From positions 372,001 through 436,000 of the forward strand of contig CAZVUO010000001.1 in the NCBI GenBank assembly GCA_964630235.1: DNA of 64,000 nt, read 5' to 3'. Both the position numbers and the translations under genes were made by a program. The notes beneath the pieces were generated by a model. The model saw nothing but the letters and a program-made list of their open reading frames with translations. It was not told the origin of the DNA and did not search any database. This document shows positions 8,454 through 16,977 of this stretch, piece after piece. This DNA comes from JBFLYH01 sp964630235 (GTDB taxonomy: Bacteria; Oederibacteriota; JAAXVQ01; JAUVAV01). The stretch's first letter is position 1, and every line of letters begins with the position of its first letter.

Positions 8454-9011
8454 TCAAGAACGAGAGGAGAAAGGCGAGAGGCGATCAAGGAGCAGGCGGA
8501 TCCAGGCGGCAAGCAGGGTCAGGACCGCGAAGCCCATGAGCCCCCACTTGACGGCCGCGGCCGAGGAGGCGATGAACAGGGGTAATCCTCCAAAGGGCCA
8601 TCCGCGGGAAAGCATCCAGGCGTACAGCATATTTTCGATGTAGTCGCAGGCCACGGCCAGCCAGGGGAACGAGGCCAGCCATACGTTGCGCCGCTCCGGC
8701 GGTTCCTGCCTGCTGATCAGGGCGCGGGCCAGGAGGCCTGAGGTGAAAAGGCCGTAGCCCAGGGGAAAAATAAAGTCCAGCCACAGGGTGCCGCGGTATG
8801 CCGCGAGCCCGGATTCGCTCCACAGCGCCAGCGCCTGCTGGGCTTTGGCGGGCGTGAAGGCCAGCTGGAAGGAAAGGATCTGCGCCAGGGCCTGCCCATT
8901 GAGCCCGTGGGTCATGAAGCCGAAGGCGACCGCCATGAACGCGGCCGACGCGAGCAAGGCCAGGGGATGCGCCAGCAGGCGGCAGCCCTTCGGCCACGGC
9001 GCCGGAGTCAC
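8454..9011 (-). CDS. multi-pass membrane protein of unknown function
   Basis: A 185-aa protein with about four transmembrane segments (roughly 12-33, 76-95, 110-128 and 150-172). Distinctive conserved-looking patches are LDFIFPLGYGLF and VACDYIENMLYAWML, the acidic residues of which lie within or beside membrane segments. I do not recognise a characterised family. The GTG start overlaps the batE stop as GTGA with GGGAGGA upstream, so it is translated as the last gene of the Bat operon. Any role in that system is inference from position only. Confidence 0.75.
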   Translation of the reverse strand: MTPAPWPKGCRLLAHPLALLASAAFMAVAFGFMTHGLNGQALAQILSFQLAFTPAKAQQALALWSESGLAAYRGTLWLDFIFPLGYGLFTSGLLARALISRQEPPERRNVWLASFPWLAVACDYIENMLYAWMLSRGWPFGGLPLFIASSAAAVKWGLMGFAVLTLLAAWIRLLLDRLSPFSSRS

Positions 9012-9766
9012 TCTGCGTCCTCCCAGATCTCCGTGTCGCGCACCCAGCCTTTGAAGCCTTCGGGCGCCAGCCCCACGGCCACCCAGCCGGATTCGTGTCC
9101 CAGCACGCGCACTTCGCGGCCTTCCGGGATCTTGAAGCCCACGTCAAAGTCCGCGCCCGGCCCGTTGCGGGCTTCGGTCTGGTGCGCCACGATCACGCCC
9201 ATGGGCGCGCGCTTTTCCTCGAGCAGGCGCAGGGAGGCCCACCCCGCGGCGAACAGGAAGACCGCGGTGGCCGCCAGGGACAGCCAGCGCCAGAGCGTTC
9301 CCTGCCCCCGGCGCCGGATCAGCACCACGGCCAGGCCGGCGAGCAGCAAATACGCCAGCCACGCCGAGGCCAGCAGGACCTGGCTGGGCAGGGACCGGTA
9401 GGCGCCCAGCAGCCAGCGCGCCAGCGGCCCGGCGGCGTCCGGCGGCCGCTGTACTTTTTTGCGGGCGTACGCGAGATTGAACCGGATGTCCTCGTCCCAT
9501 GGGTCCAGCTTCCCGGCCCGCCGGTAGAGCGCGATGGCGCGCCCCAAACGGCTGGCCTTGAACTCGGCGTTGGCCCAGTTGTAGTACAGCGCGGCGCTGC
9601 CCAGGTCCTGGGACTGCAACCTCTCGTAGGCGGCGATGGCCTGGGCGTAGTCGCCGGCGTCGTAGGCCGCGCGCGCCTCGGCCGCGAGATTGTCCGGCGC
9701 GGTCTGCGCCCACACGAAGGCCGGCGCCAGCAGGCCCAACAGGCAAAGGAGGCGGAGGGACCTCAT
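9008..9766 (-). CDS. batE: BatE-like protein: TPR plus C-terminal SH3 domain
   Basis: A 252-aa exported and membrane-bound protein. A signal peptide ending near VWAQ is followed by tetratricopeptide repeats (about 25-105: YDAGDYAQAIAAYERL and later units), two membrane segments (about 130-155 and 163-180) and a bacterial SH3 domain (195-250, TEARNGPG...GWVAVGL...GWVRDTEI) that in this family may bind cell wall. The ATG overlaps the batD stop as ATGA. It is the usual last component of Bat (Bacteroides aerotolerance) operons, thought to form a periplasmic scaffold with BatB/C/D. Confidence 0.88.
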   Translation of the reverse strand: MRSLRLLCLLGLLAPAFVWAQTAPDNLAAEARAAYDAGDYAQAIAAYERLQSQDLGSAALYYNWANAEFKASRLGRAIALYRRAGKLDPWDEDIRFNLAYARKKVQRPPDAAGPLARWLLGAYRSLPSQVLLASAWLAYLLLAGLAVVLIRRRGQGTLWRWLSLAATAVFLFAAGWASLRLLEEKRAPMGVIVAHQTEARNGPGADFDVGFKIPEGREVRVLGHESGWVAVGLAPEGFKGWVRDTEIWEDAE

Positions 9767-11631
9767 GCGCGTTGCTCCCGTGACAGGATGCGGCCCAGCC
9801 GGGCCAAAAGCGATTCGGCCTGCCGTTCGTGCGCTTCCAATGCCGCTGGATCGGACTGGCCCGGCGCGAAACGCGCGAAATCGCATTCTTCCCACAAGCG
9901 GGACACCTCGTCCAGCAGCGCGTCGTCGGCGCGGCGCTGGCGCAGCTGCTGCAGGATCTCGCGCTGCGTGACGCCCGCGCGGGACAGGCCCAGGCGGTCC
10001 GCCAGGTAGCCGTTGACCGCCTGGATGAGCTGGCCGTAAAAACCCTTGGCGTCGCGGCGCAGGCGCGCGTGGCGCGCCTGGCGCAGGGCCTGGCGCGCGC
10101 TTCTATCCGCGCCGAGCCGGCGCGCGAAGCGCGGATCTGCGGCCAGGCGGTCCTGCCGGCGCTGCCAGCCCCACAGCCCGGCGAGCGCCAGGGGCGGAAG
10201 CCCGAATCCGAGCAACCACAGCCAGCCGGGCAGAGGCGGTGACGCCGGCGTGAACGGCAGATCGGTCTTTAAGTAGCGGATATCCTGGGCCATGAGCTTG
10301 ACGCCTTCAGCCGGCGCGGTCCCGGCCGCGCCGGGCGCGAACACCGCCGCGGCCTGGCTGGATGGCGCCGCGTCGCCGGGCAAAACTTTCAGACTCAAGC
10401 TCGGCACCTGGATCTGCTCAAAGCGCCCGGCTTGGGGATCGAAATAGCTGTACGTGAGCGCCGGGATCGAAAGCACGCCAGTGGCCTCGGGCCGCAGCAG
10501 GGTCCGGTAGATCTTGACCCCGCGCACCTCGTCCCCCTGTTTCTGCACTTCGGATGACGAGATGGTCTCGTACACTTTAAAGCCGGTGAGCGGCGGCAGT
10601 TCAAGCTTGCCCACGGATTTGACGTTGCCCTCGCCGAAAATGCGCACTTCCAGGGTCACGGCCTCGTTGACCTTGGCCTCCTTGCGGTCCAGCTTGGCGG
10701 ACAGCGACCACTTCCCGACCGCGCCCGTGAACGTGGACGGCCGGCCGGCCTGCGGGACGGGCTTGACGTTCACCGCCAGGGGATCGGACTGAAGTTCCAC
10801 CACCTGGCCGCGAGAGAAAAATCCCCGGAAAAATTCATTGGCAAAGGGGTCGGCCAGGCGGCGCTGAAAATCCTCCACGCGCACGGTCAGTTTGGCCGGG
10901 CCGATGGTCAGCGATCCGGCCGTGGTCGGAAACAACAGGGTGCGGATCTCGATCACGCGGTATTCGTTGCCGTTCACGATTTGCGTGTATTCCCGCTGGG
11001 GTGGCAGGTCCTCGGCCCAGAAACCCTGGGTGTCCGCGGGTTGGTACTGGGGCTGGGACAAGATCGGCACGCGCGTGTAAAACCGAAAGGAGAGAATCAG
11101 CGGTTCATTCACATAGACGGTTTTGCGGTCCACGCTGGTGGTGACAAACGCAGCGCCGCGGCTGCGCTCGGACTGGACCGCCGGGGCGCTCGCCTGGGGC
11201 GCGGCGCCGGCCGCGGGCGGCGCACTGGCCGCGGGCGGCGCGCCGCTGGCCGCGCCGATGGTCACGGTTATGGGCTGGGTGGCGTGCGTCTGGCCCGCGT
11301 GGGTGATCTGGACCGGCCCGATGGTGAACTGGCCGGCATGCTTGGGAACCAGCACATAGGTAAAATTCAGGGAAGAAGTCACCTGGCCGTTGACCCAGGA
11401 AAAATTGGAGGACTGCCCGCCGTTATAAACCTGAAAATCGGAGAGGTCCGGCAGTTGGGGCCCGCCTTGCAGATTGGCCTGGCCGGAGATGGAAACCACG
11501 AGCCGCAGGGGCTGTCCCACAGCGCCCTGCTTGGGGTTCACGTCCGCCTGGATGGAAATATCCTGGGCCTGGGCCGCAAACGGCAAAACCAGCATCATCG
11601 CGGCGAGTTTCAGCCAATTTGCCGTGCGCAT
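9763..11631 (-). CDS. batD: BatD-like oxygen-tolerance protein
   Basis: A 622-aa protein with a clean signal peptide (cleavage near AAQAQD), a long periplasmic region of repeated beta-sandwich modules (about 25-440) that contain the BatD pattern 'VNEPLILSFRFY...' and 'VTLEVRIFGEGN', a single transmembrane helix near 470-490 and a cytoplasmic tail rich in Arg. An Ala/Pro-rich linker (about 125-155) separates the first two modules. It stands between batB/C and batE as in other Bat operons, where it is believed to form a complex with the von Willebrand factor proteins. Transcript continuity across the 227-nt gap upstream is not certain. Confidence 0.9.
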   Translation of the reverse strand: MRTANWLKLAAMMLVLPFAAQAQDISIQADVNPKQGAVGQPLRLVVSISGQANLQGGPQLPDLSDFQVYNGGQSSNFSWVNGQVTSSLNFTYVLVPKHAGQFTIGPVQITHAGQTHATQPITVTIGAASGAPPAASAPPAAGAAPQASAPAVQSERSRGAAFVTTSVDRKTVYVNEPLILSFRFYTRVPILSQPQYQPADTQGFWAEDLPPQREYTQIVNGNEYRVIEIRTLLFPTTAGSLTIGPAKLTVRVEDFQRRLADPFANEFFRGFFSRGQVVELQSDPLAVNVKPVPQAGRPSTFTGAVGKWSLSAKLDRKEAKVNEAVTLEVRIFGEGNVKSVGKLELPPLTGFKVYETISSSEVQKQGDEVRGVKIYRTLLRPEATGVLSIPALTYSYFDPQAGRFEQIQVPSLSLKVLPGDAAPSSQAAAVFAPGAAGTAPAEGVKLMAQDIRYLKTDLPFTPASPPLPGWLWLLGFGLPPLALAGLWGWQRRQDRLAADPRFARRLGADRSARQALRQARHARLRRDAKGFYGQLIQAVNGYLADRLGLSRAGVTQREILQQLRQRRADDALLDEVSRLWEECDFARFAPGQSDPAALEAHERQAESLLARLGRILSREQRA

Positions 11632-11687
11632 CCTTTATCTATCCCCTCTCCCTCAGCCGTCCAAATGACATACCAGATAAGAACCAC

Positions 11688-11825
11688 TGTAAGGCCGGTC
11701 CGGTTTTTCGAGTCGTGCCGATACCCCTCTAAACCCGAATCTCAGCGATAGCCCTTGGCAGACAATAGCCAAACTTCCTGCGCGCTATCTGCGTTCACGA
11801 CTTGAAAAACCGGACCGGCCTTACA
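11688..11825. repeat. 138-nt element with 30-bp near-perfect inverted repeats
   Basis: Arms 11688-11717 and 11796-11825 are inverted copies with one mismatch in 30, separated by 78 nt that itself contains shorter inverted pieces (GATAGC / GCTATC, ATAGCC / GGCTAT). The element fills most of the gap between batB/C and batD. It contains no open frame, and I see no target-site duplication. It could be a non-autonomous mobile element (MITE) or a strongly folded transcript segment in the operon. Confidence 0.8.
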
Positions 11826-11858
11826 CGCCGTACATCGTTTGGACGCGCTTCCCCTTGC

Positions 11859-13619
11859 CTACCAATCCGGCTGATCTTTTCGCCGGCCTTGCGGCGCCGC
11901 TTTTTGCATTTGTTCCCGCAGACGGTCCTGCTCTTCTTCCCGAATGGCGTCCAGCAGGTTTTCCGCGTCTTCCTTGCTCATCTCGCCTGGCCTGAGCTGC
12001 CGTTGCGGCGCTTCCTCGCCTGGAGTCTTCTGTTCCTGGTTTTCCCCGGCCTTGGCCTCACCCTTGTCGTCCTGGCCTTCAGGTTGGGCGGAGGCATTGC
12101 CTTTCTGATCAGGCTTCTGCTTCTGCTCTGCCTGCGATTGCTGCTGTTGCTGTTGCTGCTGCTGTTGTTGTTGCTGTTGCTGCTGCTGCTGGCTCTTAGG
12201 CTGCTTCAGCATCTGCAGGGTTTGCGCCAAGTTGTAGATCGTGTCCGCGTCCCTGGGCTTCCATTTCAGCGCTTCGCGATAGGCCTGGGCCGCGGCCTGA
12301 TAGTTTTGCTGGCGGAAAAAAGCGTTTCCGAGATTATACCAGGCCTGGCTGCGCAACCCGCGGTCTTTTGTGTTCTGGCTGCGCTGGTAGGCTTTCTGGG
12401 CGTCCTCCCACTTCTGGAGAGCCTGGTAAGCATTGCCCATATTATAGTCAATCGCCGGATTCTGGGGACTTTGAATTTTGGCGTCTTCGTATTTCTTGAG
12501 GGCGTTTTCAAAACGCCCCTTTTGATACTCCCGGTTGCCCGCGTTAACGTCGCCGGCCGTGGAAGCATGTCCTGCCGCGGGGCTCAACAGCAGGAACGGC
12601 AGAAGCAGCAGCCAGGCCTTGCGCCGCAGGGGCAGCCACAGGCCGAACAGCAGGAGCAGGAGCGCCGGGACCAGCGCATACTGGTAACGGTCCTCCTGGG
12701 CGCCGTACTGGCCGGCCGAGAGCTCGCGTTTCTGCATTTGGCTGATCAGGTCCGCGACCTGGTCGGCGGACAGGGTGCCTTGCGGCGCGGGCAGGTACGC
12801 GCCGCTGGTCGCGGCCGCGATCCGGCGCAGGCCCGCCTCGTCCAACTTGGAAAGGACCGTCTCGCCCTTGGCGTCCTTGACATACCCGCTGATCCGGCCG
12901 TCCGGCCCGCGCAGGGGGATGGGTTCGCCGCCAGGGGCGCCCACGCCGATGGCCAGGATGCGTACGCCCTGGGCCTTGGCTTCAGCCGCCGCGGCATCCA
13001 GCTGGGCCTCGTGGTCCTCGCCGTCCGTGAGCAGGACCAGCACGCGGTAGCCCGCGCTTTCCGGCGGGAACAGCGCCGCGGCCGCGCGAATGGCCGCGCC
13101 GAGGGCCGTCCCCGGCGAATGGACCAGGCCGGGCTCCAGGGTGTTAAGATACATTTTGGCGGCCGCGTAGTCCGTGGTGATCGGGCAGACCACCTGTGCC
13201 GAGCCGGCGAAGGCCAGCACGCCCACGCGGTCCCCGGAGAGCCGGTCCACCAGGGCCGAGAGTTCCTGCTTGGCCCGGCCCAGGCGGCTGGGCTGCACGT
13301 CCTCGGCGAGCATGGAGCGCGAGACGTCCACCGCGATCAGCACGTCGCGGCCCTGGCGCCGGACCTCGGTCAGCTTCACGCCCAGCTGGGGCCCGGAAAG
13401 CGCCAGGGCGGCCAGCCACAAACCCGAGGCTAGCGCGGCCAGCTGCAGGCCGCGGCGCAGGGGCGACAGATGGCTGAACAGCTTGGCCACCAGCTCCGGC
13501 TCGCCCAGGCGGCTCACGTCCCGCTTGCGCTGCCAGGCCAGCCACAGGAGCCATCCGGCCAGCAGCCAGGGCAGGATCAGAAGCACGAAATAAAAGAACA
13601 GCGGTTGAGCGAAGGACAT
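11859..13619 (-). CDS. BatB/BatC fusion: von Willebrand factor A plus TPR, with poly-Gln tract
   Basis: A 586-aa protein that joins what are usually two genes. Two N-terminal membrane helices (5-28, 56-76) are followed by a VWA domain with the MIDAS motif D98-x-S100-x-S102 (90-280), a further helix near 305-325, then tetratricopeptide repeats (350-460), an 18-glutamine run encoded at 12138-12191, and a charged Gln/Glu/Lys-rich tail ending near 586. The tail should be periplasmic and disordered. The ATG has CAGGATAAG upstream. Mixed CAG/CAA codons in the poly-Gln run argue against recent slippage. Confidence 0.9.
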   Translation of the reverse strand: MSFAQPLFFYFVLLILPWLLAGWLLWLAWQRKRDVSRLGEPELVAKLFSHLSPLRRGLQLAALASGLWLAALALSGPQLGVKLTEVRRQGRDVLIAVDVSRSMLAEDVQPSRLGRAKQELSALVDRLSGDRVGVLAFAGSAQVVCPITTDYAAAKMYLNTLEPGLVHSPGTALGAAIRAAAALFPPESAGYRVLVLLTDGEDHEAQLDAAAAEAKAQGVRILAIGVGAPGGEPIPLRGPDGRISGYVKDAKGETVLSKLDEAGLRRIAAATSGAYLPAPQGTLSADQVADLISQMQKRELSAGQYGAQEDRYQYALVPALLLLLFGLWLPLRRKAWLLLLPFLLLSPAAGHASTAGDVNAGNREYQKGRFENALKKYEDAKIQSPQNPAIDYNMGNAYQALQKWEDAQKAYQRSQNTKDRGLRSQAWYNLGNAFFRQQNYQAAAQAYREALKWKPRDADTIYNLAQTLQMLKQPKSQQQQQQQQQQQQQQQQQQSQAEQKQKPDQKGNASAQPEGQDDKGEAKAGENQEQKTPGEEAPQRQLRPGEMSKEDAENLLDAIREEEQDRLREQMQKAAPQGRRKDQPDW

Positions 13620-13670
13620 CTTATCCTGCTTTCATGAAACCATGATCAATCATCTCAGTAGTATTCAAGG

Positions 13671-13766
13671 ATTCCCCTCCCCACCGTGGGAGGGGACTGA
13701 GGGGAGGGGGTGCGTTCGCCCCCGTTTGACCCCCTCTCCTTTATCCTCTCCCGCCAGGGGAGAGGA
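13671..13766. repeat. intergenic palindromic repeats between batA and batB/C
   Basis: The 207-nt gap holds several GC-rich palindromes: CCCCTCCC...GGGAGGGG, then GGGGGTGCG...CGCCCCC, then CTCTCCC...GGGGAGAG. These are similar to common REP-like intergenic hairpins. No gene or promoter is apparent. Their position inside an operon suggests RNA-level pausing or mRNA stability effects, but this is inference. Confidence 0.6.
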
Positions 13767-13826
13767 ATAAAAGTAACCCGGGACCCTCAGCTAGAGCGAT
13801 TGACTTCAACGCTCCATCTTTCCCTT

Positions 13827-14816
13827 TTACGGCAGCCTTCGAAAAACCGCGTACCGCATCGCCATCGCGGCCGCCAGCAGCGCCCAGCCCGCGGCGAGCC
13901 AGCCGAAATACAGGTCGCGGTAATGGGTGAAGGTCTTGATCTGGTAATCGCTCTTCTCCAACTGATTGATCTTTTCGAAGATCTTCTTCAACCCCTGGCT
14001 GTCTTTGGCGCGGAAGTAAGCGCCGCCCGTTTCCGCGGCGACCCGGCGCAAGGTGTCCTCGTCCAAATCCATTTCGCCCCGCACATAACGCGTGCCGAAC
14101 ACCGGGTCCTGCACGGGGATCATTCCGCCGCCAGGCGCGCCGGCGCCGACCGCGTAAATTTTGATCCCCAGCGCGGCCGCGGCCTTGGCCGCGGTCAGCG
14201 GCGAAATGGCGCCGGCGTTATTGCGGCCGTCCGTGAGCAGCAGGATCACCTTGCTCGCGGCCCTTGAGCCGCGCAATCGGTCCGCGGCCAGGGCCAGGGC
14301 CGAACCGACGGCCGTGCCGTCCACGCCGGTCATGTCAATCCGCACCTGCCGCATGAAGTCCAGCAGGCTCCTCTTATCCGAGGTCAGCGGACACACGGTC
14401 TGCGCCGCGCCGCCGAAGACCACGAGCCCCAGGCGGTCGCGGGTCCGGGCCTGGATGAACTGAACGGCCGTTTCCTTGGCCGCGCCCAGCCGGTTCTGCG
14501 GCTGGAAATCCACGGCGCGCATGGAGCCGGACGTATCCAGGCAGAGCATGATGTCCACGCCCCGGCCCGTGACCTCCTCGGTCTTCAGGCCGGACTGGGG
14601 CCTGGCCAGGGCAACCACGAGCAGGCACAGCCCGAGGATGAACAGCGCGCCGGCCGATTCGTCCGGCCCGATGGCCCGCTTCGGCCCCAGTTTCCGCCAG
14701 GAGCCCAGCTCCGCGTACTGCAAGCCTTCGGGCCGCCGGCTCCGCAGCCACAGCAGCCAGGCCAGCCCGGCCACGGGCAGGAACAGGAGCAGCCACCACG
14801 GATCAGCCAGACGCAC
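13827..14816 (-). CDS. batA: BatA-like von Willebrand factor A membrane protein
   Basis: A 329-aa protein with an N-terminal membrane helix (6-24), a second helix (55-72), a VWA domain with intact MIDAS D94-x-S96-x-S98 (88-265) including LLTDGRNNAG, and a C-terminal helix near 305-325. The topology matches BatA/BatB proteins, with the VWA domain in the periplasm. The start is a GTG with GAGGAGGA 5 nt upstream, overlapping the preceding gene by 14 nt. Confidence 0.9.
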   Translation of the reverse strand: MRLADPWWLLLFLPVAGLAWLLWLRSRRPEGLQYAELGSWRKLGPKRAIGPDESAGALFILGLCLLVVALARPQSGLKTEEVTGRGVDIMLCLDTSGSMRAVDFQPQNRLGAAKETAVQFIQARTRDRLGLVVFGGAAQTVCPLTSDKRSLLDFMRQVRIDMTGVDGTAVGSALALAADRLRGSRAASKVILLLTDGRNNAGAISPLTAAKAAAALGIKIYAVGAGAPGGGMIPVQDPVFGTRYVRGEMDLDEDTLRRVAAETGGAYFRAKDSQGLKKIFEKINQLEKSDYQIKTFTHYRDLYFGWLAAGWALLAAAMAMRYAVFRRLP

Positions 14817-15813
14817 GGGGGTCCTCCTCGGGCTCGGGTCTGGGCGCGGTGCGCTCCACCAGCTCCCACACCGCCTGCCAATCCGCCTGCGCTTCGGCGG
14901 CCACGGGCAGCCACTTGGCGAACTTCACCAGGTCGCTGCGGGTGAGCACTTCGCGCGCCGCGTTGACGTCCTGCAGTTTGGCGCGGGCCTGCTTGAGGGA
15001 CTTGAGCAACTCGGGCGTGGTCTGGTCGCGCGCCGGCACGCGGAAACAGCCCTCCAGATAGGTCCGCAGGATCAAGGACAGGGACACATAGTATGCCTTG
15101 AAATCGCCCTGGCCGAGCCAGTCGCTCTGTTTGAGCAGTTCCAGCTGCTCCCGGGCCACTTCATCCGCGGGCCGGCCGGGAGCAACCGCCACGGCGCCGG
15201 TTTCAGCCCGTTCCCGCCTGCCCCACCACCACGCTCCGGCCAGCACCAGCAGCGCCAGCGCGGCTCCCAGCGCCCAGGGCCAGGGCGCGAACAGGTAGCG
15301 GGGCGGCTTCAAGGGGCGGATCTCGCCCGGCCGGTCTCCGGGCTGTCCGGGCACCGGTTCCACGGTTACGGTCAGGGGCGCGGTGCGGAATTCTCCGGCC
15401 CGGCCGTCCGCGCCGCGGTAAGGCTGGATCCAGGCCGGCACGTCCAGCTTGCCGCTCGCGAAGGTGCGTAAGGTCAGCCGGTCCTGGCGCATGCGCGGGC
15501 CGGCCTGGTCTTTCTGGAAGGAACCGGCCGCAAGACCCACCACCTCCCACTCGCCCAGGCTGGTCAGGGTCGTGCCTGTGCCGATGGCCACGCCAGGCTG
15601 GAGCTGAAGGCTGAGCGCAAACTCCACGGGCTCGCCTTGCTGCGGTTTGGGGGTAAGCAACCGCAGACTGGCGGTCAGGGGCGGCGTTTGGGCCGAAGCC
15701 GCGGACGTGTTCCCCCCGGAATCGTACATCTGGATGTCCAGGGTCTGGCCCGGCCGGGCCAGGGCCAGCAGCAGGAAGGTCAGGCAGAACGATAGGGTTT
15801 GCGGTCGGGTCAT
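14803..15813 (-). CDS. DUF4381-like membrane protein of the Bat operon
   Basis: A 336-aa protein with a signal peptide (about 1-24), a periplasmic beta-rich region (40-165, with WIQPYRGADGR), one transmembrane helix near 185-205 and a cytoplasmic helical domain (225-330: EQLELLKQSDWLGQGDFKAYY) of the type seen in DUF4381/BatD-tail proteins. In other genomes this protein lies between the DUF58 and VWA genes, as here. The ATG at 15813 is preferred over a TTG nine bases upstream because AAGGA is then 9 nt away. Confidence 0.8.
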   Translation of the reverse strand: MTRPQTLSFCLTFLLLALARPGQTLDIQMYDSGGNTSAASAQTPPLTASLRLLTPKPQQGEPVEFALSLQLQPGVAIGTGTTLTSLGEWEVVGLAAGSFQKDQAGPRMRQDRLTLRTFASGKLDVPAWIQPYRGADGRAGEFRTAPLTVTVEPVPGQPGDRPGEIRPLKPPRYLFAPWPWALGAALALLVLAGAWWWGRRERAETGAVAVAPGRPADEVAREQLELLKQSDWLGQGDFKAYYVSLSLILRTYLEGCFRVPARDQTTPELLKSLKQARAKLQDVNAAREVLTRSDLVKFAKWLPVAAEAQADWQAVWELVERTAPRPEPEEDPRASG

Positions 15814-15826
15814 GAGGGTCAATCCT

Positions 15827-16705
15827 TCAATGGAAACGGCGCGCGCGCATACGGAAGAAATTGAGCAAGGGTTCCACGTAGGAACGGTCGGTCCGCACTT
15901 CGATATGGTCCACGCCCAGGCGGTGCCAAAGCGACCAACGGGCCTCGTCCTCCTGGCGGCGGTGCTCCGCGTACTGCCGGCGGAAAGCGGCCGATCCCGC
16001 GGGCACCAGGCGGCTCGCGCCCTGCTCCAGGTCCTGCAGCACGAGGTACGGCACCGCGGGCAGGTCCGTCTCGCCGGGATCGCGGATCTCCACCGCGATC
16101 ACGTCGTGGCGCCGGTTGGTCACGCCCAGAGCGCGGGCGTGGTCCGGCGCGTGGAAGTCGGAGAGCAGGAACACGATGCTCTTGCGCTTCATGATCTCGT
16201 TCAGGTATTCCAGGGCCGGGTTGAGGTCCGTGCCCGGCTCCGCGGGCGCGGTGTACAGGATGTCGCGCAGGATGCGCGAGAGCTGGGTGGCGCCCTTGGC
16301 CGGCGGGATGAACTTCTCCACCCGCGAGCCGAAGAGCACCGCGCCGACGCGGTCGTTGTTCTTCACGGCCGCGTAGGCCAGGACGCCGGCCAGCTCCGCG
16401 GTGAGGTCGGCCTTGGCGCGGCCGCGGGTGCCGAAGCGCTGCGAGGCCGAGAGGTCCACCAGGAGCATGATGTTCAGCTCCCGTTCTTCCACGAACTTCT
16501 TGATGTAGGGGTGGCCGGTGCGCGCGGTGACGTTCCAGTCAATGGCGCGGATGTCGTCGCCCGGCAGGTACTCGCGGACCTCGTCGAACTCCATGCCCCG
16601 CCCTTTGAACACGCTTTCGTACTGGCCGGCGAAGATCTCGTTCACCAGCCGGCCGGTGCGGATCTCCAGACGTCGGATCTTGGCGATGATCTCGGCAGGC
16701 AGCAT
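15827..16705 (-). CDS. DUF58 family protein
   Basis: A 292-aa cytoplasmic protein. The signature of DUF58, GRGMEFDEVREYLPGDDIRAIDWN (in part: EFDEVREYLPGDD and IRAIDWN), is present near residues 40-60, followed by a VWA-like half with LLVDLSASQRFG. These proteins always accompany MoxR ATPases and are thought to be their partners or substrates. The start at 16705 (MLPAEI) lies 13 nt after GGAGG, slightly long; a TTG at 16717 would be too close. The gap to moxR is 272 nt. Confidence 0.88.
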   Translation of the reverse strand: MLPAEIIAKIRRLEIRTGRLVNEIFAGQYESVFKGRGMEFDEVREYLPGDDIRAIDWNVTARTGHPYIKKFVEERELNIMLLVDLSASQRFGTRGRAKADLTAELAGVLAYAAVKNNDRVGAVLFGSRVEKFIPPAKGATQLSRILRDILYTAPAEPGTDLNPALEYLNEIMKRKSIVFLLSDFHAPDHARALGVTNRRHDVIAVEIRDPGETDLPAVPYLVLQDLEQGASRLVPAGSAAFRRQYAEHRRQEDEARWSLWHRLGVDHIEVRTDRSYVEPLLNFFRMRARRFH

Positions 16706-16717
16706 GGTTTTCAGCAA

Positions 16718-16977
16718 TCCTCCGCTTTGATAAAACCTGAACAGTTGAGCAGTTGACCGTCCCTAAAGGGACTCCCTTTGGTCGCCCCGACCGGTACATC
16801 TGTTGGCGCCCCCCGGGCAAAGCCCGGGGTACCAACTTCAACCCTCGCTACCCTCTCTTGGCGACATCCCCGGAGCAGCAATTCCGCAGTCACCCCCCTG
16901 CGGAGGGGATGGGACTCCCTTTGGTCGCAGGCTCGCCCTCTACTCTTCACCTGCTCCGGTGCCGTGAGGCTACCGCC
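16718..16977. repeat. intergenic region with direct and inverted repeats
   Basis: No gene is visible in this 260-nt gap between moxR and the DUF58 gene. It contains an 18-nt perfect direct repeat (GGGACTCCCTTTGGTCGC at 16768-16785 and 16911-16928), a GC-rich hairpin CCCCGGGC...GCCCGGGG near 16807-16827, and a GAGCAGTTGACCG motif at 16750-16762 that resembles the tag of the hairpin family found elsewhere in the window. The sequence reads like layered repeat debris. Confidence 0.6.

Noticed and set aside
11802..13433. A 543-codon antisense frame with a long leucine run opposite the VWA-TPR gene
   Set aside because: The leucine run is the complement of the poly-Gln codons; there is no ribosome site and the sense strand holds well-defined VWA and TPR domains.
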